Positions 1-5,409 are shown, numbered from the stretch's first letter. The stretch is 5,679 nt of DNA from Bifidobacterium breve (GCA_943325435.2 CALPPK020000097.1:1-5679), one strand, 5' to 3'. Translations and numbers: made by a program. The notes: a model not told the origin generated them from the sequence alone.

Positions 1-38
1 TCCGTTTGTCGTGGGTTCGAGCCCCACCCCCGGAGCCA
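1..38 (+). tRNA. 3' part of a tRNA, probably tRNA-Asn (5' part lies outside the window)
   Basis: Only the 3' half is present. The T arm is complete: stem GTGGG at 11-15, loop TTCGAGC at 16-22, stem CCCAC at 23-27. The acceptor 3' strand CCCCGGA follows at 28-34, then a G discriminator at 35 and an encoded CCA at 36-38. Positions 1-5 (TCCGT) fit the 3' strand of an anticodon stem and 6-10 (TTGTC) a five-base class I variable loop. The anticodon is not visible. G73 together with a U1-A72 acceptor end and the TCCGT-NTGTC pattern resemble bacterial tRNA-Asn; tRNA-Ser is the main alternative. It is probably co-transcribed with the next tRNA, 28 bp downstream. Confidence 0.75.
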
Positions 39-66
39 GTCGCACCTCTAACCTCGGTCGACTCTC

Positions 67-143
<77 letters not shown>

Positions 144-145
144 TT

Positions 146-160
146 GTCCTTTGCAAGGAC
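146..160. terminator. Short perfect hairpin between the tRNAs and the redox operon; possible bidirectional terminator
   Basis: GTCCTT (146-151) and AAGGAC (155-160) form a 6-bp perfect stem with a 3-base TGC loop. It lies 3 bp after the tRNA CCA end and 5 bp after the stop codon of the convergent membrane-protein gene, which is where both transcripts should end. Neither side has a proper U-tract directly after the stem. On the plus strand the nearest T run is TTTT at 174-177, already inside the facing gene. Termination is therefore suggested by position more than by sequence. Confidence 0.35.
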
Positions 161-165
161 CGGGG

Positions 166-723
166 CTATTCGGTTTTGGCTCTAGCCGCCGCCGGTGAGA
201 ATTTTCCGAAAATCAGACGGATACTAAAGACCGCTGCTCCCAACATGGCAATGGCCATAGTGGCGCCGGTGTACCAGGCTTTACCTACGTCACTGCCGCT
301 TGTCAGCGTGTGTGCCATAACCAGCACGAACTGCACATAAGACAGTAAGTGGATGCGTCGCCATGTTGTGCGCTTCATTTTTCGCATCATGAGCGATGTG
401 ATCTGGACCGCGGTCAAGATGTAGAAGCCAAGAATTCCCAAGCTGACTGGAAGCGGTTTCCATGAACTGACGAACGGCACCAACACGGAAACAAAAGTAA
501 ATGAAACGTACGAGTCTGCAATCAGGGTCAGCATGTGAATAATCGTGAAGATCAGTGCAAGTCCGCCCATCCATGTGTGAATATCACGAAGCCATGCAGG
601 TCTGTCGTTTGGTTTCAGAACACGAGTTGCAAGTAGGACGCCCCAAAAGACAGTAAGCAAAATCAAGACCATCGCAATATTTGCCGAGGCACGCGTGACA
701 TTCCACCAGATTTGATTAGTCAT
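166..723 (-). CDS. Ferric-reductase-like transmembrane protein (two-haem b core, no flavin/NAD domain)
   Basis: This 185-aa integral membrane protein probably passes electrons across the membrane through two b haems. About five hydrophobic helices are seen, near residues 14-34, 48-69, 91-111, 125-141 and 152-173. Charged loops (LKPNDRPAWLRD and MRKMKRTTWRR) suggest the N terminus is outside and the C terminus inside. Four helix histidines, H49/H63 and H125/H138, are spaced 14 and 13 apart, exactly as the bis-His haem ligands of NOX/ferric-reductase proteins are. The FAD and NAD(P)H domains of full reductases are absent, so it resembles stand-alone haem subunits such as MsrQ, and electron donor and acceptor are unknown. 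The ATG at 723 is chosen because it overlaps the ApbE stop by 8 bp (ATGACTAA) and GGAAG lies about 10 bases upstream. A longer in-frame start at 777 would add a hydrophilic, proline-rich 18 residues and is less likely. Last gene of the operon. Confidence 0.82.
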   Translation of the reverse strand: MTNQIWWNVTRASANIAMVLILLTVFWGVLLATRVLKPNDRPAWLRDIHTWMGGLALIFTIIHMLTLIADSYVSFTFVSVLVPFVSSWKPLPVSLGILGFYILTAVQITSLMMRKMKRTTWRRIHLLSYVQFVLVMAHTLTSGSDVGKAWYTGATMAIAMLGAAVFSIRLIFGKFSPAAARAKTE

Positions 724-1630
724 GAGTAAAGGTCTTCCAGGATTCGGTTTGTGTGGTGTGTCCGTCGGCAGAGACAAGCAGTCCGGCTAATCCGGCACGT
801 GTCAGCGTGTCGATTGCTTGTGCCGGATTGCTAAGGATTGCACACTTTGTCCATGCCTCTGACCATGCTGCTGAATTGGCAATAACTGTTGCCCCGACAG
901 TGTGGTTGGTGTCATGTGCTGAAGAAGTATTGAACAAGTGGGAGTTGATGCCGGCACTGGTTCTCTGGCGTGCAAATAGTGAAGAAGTTGCAACTCCGCC
1001 AACCGCAATGCGAACTGTGTCGAGAATGACTTCAGGATCAAATGGCGAGAGAATCTCAACATCCCATCCAGCGGAATCACCCGTATTGATTGCCATGTCG
1101 CCACCGAGGTTGATACATGCACCATCTGCGCCCTGTTCCAGAGCCACGTGAAGAATGAGATCAGCTGCCAGCCCTTTGCCAATGCCGCCTGCATCGAGGG
1201 TCATACCGCGAGGAAGTGAAACTTTTCCATCGTGAAAAATGTGAATACCTGAGAGTTGCGAATAGACAATTGAACCTGTCGCAAGTTCAGTGTTTTTGTC
1301 ATTGATAAGAGAATGTGAATCTCCCGCCGCAATCTGCAAGGGGAGAAGTGTGGGGTTGTAGGCGCCGACAGTTGCCTGGTGAGCAGCAATCATGTGCTGA
1401 ATAAGTGTCAGTGTTCGTTCATCCACTGCAGTCGGTTGGCCATTCGCGCTATTGAGTCGCGAGATATCACTTGTCGGAATGAACCGACTCCACAGAGATT
1501 CAAGCTCTTCAACCAGATCGAGGCATCGCACTGCTATTTCATGTGAGTGAGTACCAACAACCGTTGCCACGCACGTGACTCCCATTGCAATACGTTCCAC
1601 ACGTGCTGTGGTGGCTGAAGCCCTACTCAT
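716..1630 (-). CDS. apbE: ApbE-like FAD:protein FMN transferase
   Basis: ApbE enzymes attach FMN from FAD covalently to a Ser/Thr of a target protein. This 304-aa protein shows the family motifs in order: MG at 16-17 after a short N terminus; SRFIPTSDISRLN at 48-60; GAYNPTLLPL at 89-98; LDAGGIGKGLAAD at 145-157 (family form LDLGGIAKGYAVD); INLGGDMAI at 173-181; and VATSS at 213-217. The C-terminal part departs from the classic enzyme. SHLFNT replaces SHIIDP, and the usual metal-site Asp-x3-Thr appears as E258-x3-K262 (SEAWTK), a form I associate with actinobacterial members. No signal peptide or lipobox is seen, so it is probably cytoplasmic. The ATG at 1630 lies 10 bp after the stop of the upstream gene. 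In-frame extension upstream overlaps that gene and has no ApbE character. Flanking a haem membrane protein suggests a flavin-haem electron-transfer role, but no FMN-binding-domain protein is encoded nearby. Confidence 0.85.
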   Translation of the reverse strand: MSRASATTARVERIAMGVTCVATVVGTHSHEIAVRCLDLVEELESLWSRFIPTSDISRLNSANGQPTAVDERTLTLIQHMIAAHQATVGAYNPTLLPLQIAAGDSHSLINDKNTELATGSIVYSQLSGIHIFHDGKVSLPRGMTLDAGGIGKGLAADLILHVALEQGADGACINLGGDMAINTGDSAGWDVEILSPFDPEVILDTVRIAVGGVATSSLFARQRTSAGINSHLFNTSSAHDTNHTVGATVIANSAAWSEAWTKCAILSNPAQAIDTLTRAGLAGLLVSADGHTTQTESWKTFTHD

Positions 1631-1640
1631 AACAGTTGAC

Positions 1641-2039
1641 CTAGCGTGAACCACTGCTCTGTTGAGTCGTGGCAGCTGGTGCTGGTGTCTGTACCTGTAC
1701 AGACGGAGTCCCGGCTGTCGCGGCAGATGCTGCAGGTACTGGTACGTAGATAACTTCTGTTGTTGCAGTAATGACACCTGCATCGATGGGTGACGTCTGT
1801 GCAACGTTAGAGACGATGCTGTCGGAAATAGCTGGTTGAGCCGCTGGCGTCTTCTGGGCAAGTGTGTAACCAGTTGTCAGGCCGATTAACGCAGTAACCG
1901 AGAGTCCAGTAGCCAGAATGCGGGCCGAAACTGCCGGGTGCTTCTTGCGACCACTCGTGCGCGCAGTACGCGCCACCGGTGGGGCTGGTGGGGCTGGAGG
2001 TATCCCAGTGTTGTTGTTTAGTAGTGGATCGTTAATCAT
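1641..2039 (-). CDS. Single-pass membrane protein with Pro-rich cytoplasmic end and Ala/Thr/Pro-rich outer tail, unknown function
   Basis: I do not recognise this 132-aa protein. Residues 1-25 are Pro/Asn-rich (IPPAPPAPP). A basic stretch follows at 24-40 (Arg and RKKH), then one hydrophobic segment at about 41-62. The remaining 70 residues are rich in Ala, Thr, Pro, Val and Ser and look disordered, with no Cys or His beyond the membrane. Basic residues before the helix predict N-in, C-out. Its start ATG overlaps the stop of the acidic-tail gene (TAATG), so translation is probably coupled; GAGG lies about 10 bases upstream. It sits just before apbE, where many actinobacterial clusters carry an FMN-binding protein, but no SGAT-type flavinylation motif is visible. 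A scaffold or anchor role for the redox module is only a guess. The low-complexity composition makes a coding call less certain than for its neighbours, although packing and start coupling support it. Confidence 0.72.
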   Translation of the reverse strand: MINDPLLNNNTGIPPAPPAPPVARTARTSGRKKHPAVSARILATGLSVTALIGLTTGYTLAQKTPAAQPAISDSIVSNVAQTSPIDAGVITATTEVIYVPVPAASAATAGTPSVQVQTPAPAATTQQSSGSR

Positions 2040-2599
2040 TAGTCGTCATCCTCGTCTTCGTCGTGTTCACGGTCTTCTCTACGTTCATCGTCATGTTCTC
2101 CCTTGTCGTCGTGATCATCGTGATCATCGTCTGAGTAAGTAGGTTTTGGCTTTGGCGGAGCAATGGGTCGCGATGTCACGTTTACTGTCACTTTCCCGTC
2201 TACTAAGCGAGCAAGAAATTCAAGCCGGGTGCTCGTCGAAATGAAGGGGACCTTTACATCGCCATTCGGCTGAACCTGTGCTGGCTCAGATGACCAGCCA
2301 GCTGCAGGGAGAACGTTATTGACGACTATTGCTCCGGAGCGCATGTCGAGGACAACTGAACCAGCAGTTCCGACTTGATATGTCGTGGTGGTGTTATTCA
2401 ATACAGAAGATTGAACCTTTGTGGATTGTGCAGCTACCTGGGCAGGTAGAGCGGTTGGAGCGATTACTGCGGGTGTGCCGGAAGTTGTTGGCGAGACCGA
2501 AGAGGAAGTGCTGAGAACGCTTGAGTTGACGGCGTAGGCGGCTGCCCCTGCTGCTAGTACTCCTGCGATAGAGAGGGTGGTGGCTATTCCTACCTTCAT
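2039..2599 (-). CDS. Exported protein with C-terminal Asp/Glu/His tail, unknown function
   Basis: First gene of the minus-strand operon, 186 aa. Residues 1-24 form a signal peptide or N-terminal anchor (K2, then a hydrophobic Ala/Gly/Leu core ending AAAYA). A Ser/Thr/Pro/Ala-rich linker runs to about 70. A compact region at about 74-145 (YQVGTAGSVVLDM, LPAAGW, LEFLARLVDGKVTVNV) reads like a small beta domain that I associate with unnamed actinobacterial secreted proteins. After a KPKP hinge, residues 156-186 contain 15 Asp, 6 Glu and 4 His among 31, with DDH repeats. Such a tail could bind divalent metal outside the cell; this is inference. The start is well supported: AAGGAG lies 6 bases before the ATG. 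Divergent from the two-component system and probably its target. No flavinylation motif is seen (SGAI at 88-91 lacks the acceptor Thr/Ser). Confidence 0.82.
   Translation of the reverse strand: MKVGIATTLSIAGVLAAGAAAYAVNSSVLSTSSSVSPTTSGTPAVIAPTALPAQVAAQSTKVQSSVLNNTTTTYQVGTAGSVVLDMRSGAIVVNNVLPAAGWSSEPAQVQPNGDVKVPFISTSTRLEFLARLVDGKVTVNVTSRPIAPPKPKPTYSDDDHDDHDDKGEHDDERREDREHDEDEDDD
2042..2134 (-). repeat. GAY-rich acidic-tail coding region with a perfect 9-bp tandem repeat
   Basis: On the plus strand GTGATCATC occurs twice in tandem (2111-2119 and 2120-2128), flanked by GTCGTC (2105-2110) and GTC (2129-2131). On the coding strand this encodes repeating Asp-Asp-His. The whole stretch from 2042 to 2134 is dominated by GAC, GAT and GAA codons for the C-terminal tail of the exported protein. 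The repeat unit is a multiple of three, so gain or loss would change tail length without shifting frame. Confidence 0.8.
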
Positions 2600-2605
2600 G
2601 ATGTT

Positions 2606-2611
2606 CTCCTT
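2606..2611 (-). promoter_or_regulatory. Strong Shine-Dalgarno for the acidic-tail gene
   Basis: AAGGAG on the minus strand lies six bases before the ATG at 2599. It is the clearest ribosome binding site in the window, whereas neighbouring genes have weak or no sites. It fixes the start of the operon's first gene and implies a leadered transcript. Confidence 0.8.
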
Positions 2612-2616
2612 TTTGT

Positions 2617-2629
2617 GGGCCGGTGGCCC
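2617..2629 (-). other. GC-rich hairpin in the 5' leader just upstream of the Shine-Dalgarno
   Basis: GGGCC (2617-2621) and GGCCC (2625-2629) form a perfect 5-bp all-GC stem with a 3-base loop. In the minus-strand transcript it lies five bases 5' of AAGGAG. It could protect the mRNA 5' end or tune ribosome access. It has no U-tract, so it is not a terminator. Confidence 0.45.
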
Positions 2630-2676
2630 TTGTTCATCAGAGTACGAGCCTCTTGTAAAGGGAATGGTGTGGACTT

Positions 2677-2693
2677 ATCCAAGATTCATCCAA
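2677..2693. promoter_or_regulatory. Direct repeat at 11-bp period, candidate response-regulator operator
   Basis: ATCCAA occurs at 2677-2682 and 2688-2693, separated by GATTC (on the minus strand TTGGAT-N5-TTGGAT). OmpR-family dimers typically bind two 6-bp half-sites repeated every 10-11 bp on one face of the helix, and this site lies in the 145-bp divergent region beside such a regulator. A partial third copy (TTCCAA, 2694-2699) abuts it out of phase. The minus-strand promoter it would control is not certain; TACTCT (2639-2644, minus) is a weak -10 candidate without a good -35. Operator function is inferred from geometry and context. Confidence 0.45.
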
Positions 2694-2732
2694 TTCCAAA
2701 GTCGTGCGTTAGGTCACAAGCCCTGAAAGAGG

Positions 2733-2738
2733 CACAAT
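2733..2738 (+). promoter_or_regulatory. Candidate -10 element for the regulator-kinase operon (leaderless start)
   Basis: CACAAT matches TATAAT at four of six positions, including the key A2 and T6. It is followed by six bases and then the GTG start at 2745, which would place the transcription start at or next to the start codon. A weak -35-like TTAGGT lies at 2709-2714 with an 18-bp spacer. The lack of a well-spaced Shine-Dalgarno before this GTG (GAGG is 12 bases away) fits a leaderless mRNA, common in actinobacteria. Confidence 0.4.
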
Positions 2739-2744
2739 AGGGTT

Positions 2745-3416
2745 GTGAAGGTTCTGCTTGTTGAAGATGATCCTGCAATTGCCGGCTCAGTCACGACGTC
2801 GCTGTCGAATGCAGGGATGACTGTTCATCATTGCGCAACTGGCGCCGACGCCATCGCAGCAGCGAAAGATTTCATACCTGAAGTCATCTTGCTGGACCTT
2901 GGACTGCCTGACATGGACGGACTTGATGTCTCAAAAAGTATTCGTGAGTTTTCAAGTGTCCCCATCATCATCGTTAGTGCGCGAGGCGATGAGTTAGATC
3001 GAGTGCTCGGATTAGAACTAGGCGCAGATGATTACGTGGTCAAACCGTTTAGTCAACGTGAATTATTAGCCAGAATCAAGGCTGTCACTCGTCGTGGGCA
3101 TGAAACTCAACAACCAGTAATCGCGTCTACCTCGACGCGCATCGTCGTAGATGAAAGAACGCATAGCGCCACTCTCGATGGAGAAGAAGTTGTGCTCACC
3201 GCGAAAGAATTCGACTTACTTGCGTTTTTGTCGTCCGAGCCCGGAGTCGTATTTCGTCGCAACGACATTTTGGAACACGTGTGGGACACCAATTGGTACG
3301 GCACAACGAAAACACTTGATGCGCACATTGCATCTATTCGTAAAAAACTGGGAAGTCCAGATTGGATTCAGTCAGTGCGCGGCGTCGGATTCAAGTTTGT
3401 AGAAGTTCCACAGTGA
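2745..3416 (+). CDS. OmpR/PhoB-family two-component response regulator
   Basis: This 223-aa DNA-binding regulator is activated by phosphorylation from the kinase encoded next. The receiver domain spans about residues 1-115 with all key residues: acidic pair D8/D9 in LLVEDDPAI, phosphoacceptor D51 in LLDLGLPDMDG, switch residue S78 in PIIIVSA, and K100 in VVKPFSQREL. The winged-helix DNA-binding domain covers about 125-220, with LTAKEFDLLAFL, the recognition-helix region KTLDAHIASIRKKL and the terminal hairpin SVRGVGFKF. Length is normal for the family. The GTG at 2745 is the natural start because the first residues already form beta strand 1 of the receiver. It overlaps the kinase gene by four bases and diverges from the redox operon, which together with the 11-bp direct repeat between them suggests autoregulation and control of that operon. 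Its specific regulon cannot be named from sequence. Confidence 0.95.
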   Translation: MKVLLVEDDPAIAGSVTTSLSNAGMTVHHCATGADAIAAAKDFIPEVILLDLGLPDMDGLDVSKSIREFSSVPIIIVSARGDELDRVLGLELGADDYVVKPFSQRELLARIKAVTRRGHETQQPVIASTSTRIVVDERTHSATLDGEEVVLTAKEFDLLAFLSSEPGVVFRRNDILEHVWDTNWYGTTKTLDAHIASIRKKLGSPDWIQSVRGVGFKFVEVPQ

Positions 3417-4807
3417 AAATTCGACTCATTGGCGCCCTGGTAACAGTTGCTGTTCTCATTCTTCTTGTCTTCAGTGTGCCTCTCGCATCTTTTGTTGCTC
3501 GGGTAGAACGTGAACGACTAGTGACCGCACTTGAACGCGATGCATTTGTGTTGGCGGGCCATGCGAAGGAAACATTGAACACCACAGCTGGGTCGGTGCT
3601 TCCCTCGTTGCAGCCGTATGTCGATAGCTATAGCAAATCAAGCGAAGCACGCATTGTTGTCACAAACGCAGCTGGTTTGGTTGTGGCTTCAAGTGATCCG
3701 ACCATCACTTTTGGTAGAGACTTCTCAAATCGTCTCGAAGTCGCTGGCGCACTGAAGGGTTTGCCAGCAGTAGGCGAGCGTGACTCCGCAACTCTTGGTG
3801 AGCGATTGCTCTTTGTTGCGGTCCCGGTTTTACTTGGCGACACCGTGCTTGGTGTGGTTCGATTCTCAAACCCGAAGTCTGTAGTAGATGAAGAAGTACA
3901 GCGTCATGTCTGGGGTATCGCTGTTGCTGGCCTCATCACATTGTTTGCTGCGGCGCTGGTTGCAATTCCACTTGCACTAACAATTGCTCGACCAATTAGC
4001 CGACTTAAGGCCAGCACGGAAAGCCTCGCTGACGGCGACTTCTCTGTACATGCTGATGACACAAAGGGCCCCCCAGAGGTCAGGGAATTGTCTCGGTCGT
4101 TCAATGCGATGGCAGGCCGAATCGGCCTAATGCTAGAAAGTCAACAACAATTCTCTGGTGCGGTGTCCCACCAGTTACGCACGCCACTCACCGCGCTTCG
4201 GCTTCGCTTAGATCAAGCTCAAGAAGCAGTGGGTGACAGCACATCGCCTGTTGCGATTGCTCTTGAAGCATCTCGCGTTGAGACTGATCGACTGCAAGAA
4301 ATGATCGAGCAGTTGCTGGCATTGGCTCGCTTAGAAGGCGGCTCGTCTGTCACTGTGACCGTGAACGCTTCAGTCATTGTTCGCAGCAGGGTCGCAGTAT
4401 GGGAATCACTTGCTGCGGAACGCGGCATCACGTTTACAGTGCTTGGACTTGATTCCACTCCATGTGTTGCTCTTGAAGGCGCGCTTGAACAAATCGTCGA
4501 TAACTACATAGACAATGCATTAACCGCAGCGCCTGATAACTCAACTATAGCTATCGAGGTGAATCGCGTTCAGCGGCACATTCATGTTGATGTCATTGAT
4601 CAAGGTCCCGGATTGTCGGAAGAAAAACGTGCACTTGCCTTTGAACGTTTCTGGCGCGGAGCAACTACCGAGAATGCACCGGGTACAGGTCTTGGCTTGG
4701 CGATTGTTCGCCAATTGGCTGTAGCCAGCGGAGGCGTTGCCGAATTGCTGCCGCATGCCAATGGTGAACGCGGGTTAGTAGCGCGAATCTCATTGCTCGC
4801 GCGCTAA
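3413..4807 (+). CDS. HAMP-domain sensor histidine kinase
   Basis: This 464-aa membrane kinase is the partner of the preceding regulator. TM1 is at about residues 5-28 and TM2 at 165-190. Between them about 135 extracytoplasmic residues form the sensor. The stretch RIVVTNAAGLVVASSDP...GRDFSN...LLFVAVPVLLGDTVLG (about 80-148) resembles PAS/sCache-like sensors. HAMP follows (TIARPISRLKASTESLADGDF, 190-240). The dimerisation domain carries the phosphoacceptor H253 in VSHQLRTPLTALRLRL. The ATPase domain has the N box (DNYIDNAL, 363-370), G1 (DQGPGL, 396-401), F box (FERFWRG, 410-416) and G2 (GTGLGLAIV, 424-432), so it should be catalytically intact. It starts at GTG 3413 within GTGA, overlapping the regulator stop; an in-frame extension would lie inside that gene. 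The signal is unknown; the divergent neighbours suggest metal, redox or envelope stress. Confidence 0.94.
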   Translation: MKIRLIGALVTVAVLILLVFSVPLASFVARVERERLVTALERDAFVLAGHAKETLNTTAGSVLPSLQPYVDSYSKSSEARIVVTNAAGLVVASSDPTITFGRDFSNRLEVAGALKGLPAVGERDSATLGERLLFVAVPVLLGDTVLGVVRFSNPKSVVDEEVQRHVWGIAVAGLITLFAAALVAIPLALTIARPISRLKASTESLADGDFSVHADDTKGPPEVRELSRSFNAMAGRIGLMLESQQQFSGAVSHQLRTPLTALRLRLDQAQEAVGDSTSPVAIALEASRVETDRLQEMIEQLLALARLEGGSSVTVTVNASVIVRSRVAVWESLAAERGITFTVLGLDSTPCVALEGALEQIVDNYIDNALTAAPDNSTIAIEVNRVQRHIHVDVIDQGPGLSEEKRALAFERFWRGATTENAPGTGLGLAIVRQLAVASGGVAELLPHANGERGLVARISLLAR

Positions 4808-4813
4808 TTCGAG

Positions 4814-5386
4814 TTAGTGAATGTCGCCTATCCAGAACGGCACGCGTTCCAGCAAATTCAGACTGACATTTCGGCATGTGTCAAGCACGGCACATACCGG
4901 GTCATTGTCGCCTTTGTAGACATTGGCTAAAGACACGGGTACCCGACTGACCACAGTGAGGCTTCGCTCTGGGGCATCAGTTACTTGATGAAATGAATCG
5001 ATTGCAGACACCTCAAGTGGTAACTCAACGCCACCAAGCCCGGCTACTTCAGTCGCGAGTACCAACAAGTCGGGCGGATGCACGAGAGGCGGGAAGGTCC
5101 ATGTGAACACCAAGGGGAATGTAAAGCCTTCTGGTGGGTCGTCATCAGGGTCGTCCATGGCCAAAACCACATCTTCAAAACTAAGGAGAGTACGAGGGTC
5201 GATTTCCAAGCTGACATGAAGGTCGATAGGGCCGTTGCAGGCCTCTTCGGGGTGAAGGTCTACTTCCCACAGTTGACGTAGTGAGTACGTCTCCACAAAG
5301 TGACGCTCATCATGCACGTGAAACCCATGGTCGACGGCATGGCTCTTTAAATCGGTGACAAATCCGGCAATGTCGATAACGGCCAC
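4814..5386 (-). CDS. Conserved-looking acidic cytoplasmic protein of unknown function
   Basis: I cannot assign a family to this 190-aa protein. It has no signal peptide or membrane segment, is rich in Asp, Glu, Pro and Leu, and has an acidic cluster at about residues 78-86 (MDDPDDDPPEG). Alternating strand-like segments (WEVDLHPEE, IDLHVSLEID, FTFPLVFTWTFPP, LPLEVSAIDSF, LTVVSRVPVSL) suggest a mainly beta fold ending in a helix (CAVLDTCRNVSLNLLERV). Two His clusters (HDERHF and HVHD, 23-30) and two C-terminal Cys are visible, with no metal motif I recognise. The start is GTG at 5386; no in-frame ATG lies upstream and no Shine-Dalgarno is seen. It converges on the kinase gene with a 6-bp gap and diverges from the IMPase-like gene across 23 bp. 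It reminds me of proteins found beside this phosphatase in Acidimicrobiia, which is recollection, not evidence. Confidence 0.78.
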   Translation of the reverse strand: MAVIDIAGFVTDLKSHAVDHGFHVHDERHFVETYSLRQLWEVDLHPEEACNGPIDLHVSLEIDPRTLLSFEDVVLAMDDPDDDPPEGFTFPLVFTWTFPPLVHPPDLLVLATEVAGLGGVELPLEVSAIDSFHQVTDAPERSLTVVSRVPVSLANVYKGDNDPVCAVLDTCRNVSLNLLERVPFWIGDIH

Positions 5387-5393
5387 GTCATGG

Positions 5394-5403
5394 ACACTAC
5401 CGT
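5394..5403. promoter_or_regulatory. Overlapping opposite-strand -10-like elements in a 23-bp divergent gap
   Basis: On the plus strand TACCGT (5398-5403) fits the minimal TANNNT -10 pattern, with six bases before GTG 5410. On the minus strand TAGTGT (5399 down to 5394) fits the same pattern, with seven bases before GTG 5386. The two hexamers share the TA at 5398-5399. This placement suits two leaderless divergent transcripts, but each match is minimal and no -35 was assigned. Confidence 0.3.
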
Positions 5404-5409
5404 TCAGGG

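Noticed and set aside
724..777. Upstream in-frame start for the ferric-reductase-like protein
   Set aside because: It would overlap apbE by 62 bp and add a hydrophilic Pro-rich stretch; the ATG at 723 has a better Shine-Dalgarno and a normal overlap.
753..1151. Plus-strand open frame antisense to apbE
   Set aside because: The opposite strand encodes clear ApbE motifs; this frame has no recognisable domain and is a shadow.
1631..1861. N-terminal extension of the ApbE frame (rich in Arg, Gln, Leu and His)
   Set aside because: It lies in another frame over the 132-aa membrane protein, looks like out-of-frame translation of a repetitive sequence, and lacks ApbE similarity; the ATG at 1630 sits just after the upstream stop.
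1981..2000. GGGGCTGGT/GGGGCTGGA 9-bp near-repeat in the 132-aa gene
   Set aside because: It encodes the Pro-Pro-Ala-Pro low-complexity segment; explained by amino-acid composition, not a separate element.
1918..2142. Plus-strand open frame opposite the 132-aa gene and acidic tail
   Set aside because: Arg/Gly/His low-complexity translation caused by the GAC-rich and Pro-rich coding strand opposite; no ribosome site.
2326..2343. SGAI (residues 88-91) in the acidic-tail protein as an ApbE flavinylation site
   Set aside because: The acceptor Thr/Ser after Ala is missing and no FMN-binding-domain features surround it.
4804..4817. Palindrome CTAA-TTCGAG-TTAG over the two convergent stop codons as a terminator
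   Set aside because: Only four AT-rich base pairs plus a wobble, with no T-run; probably a by-product of two facing TAA stops.
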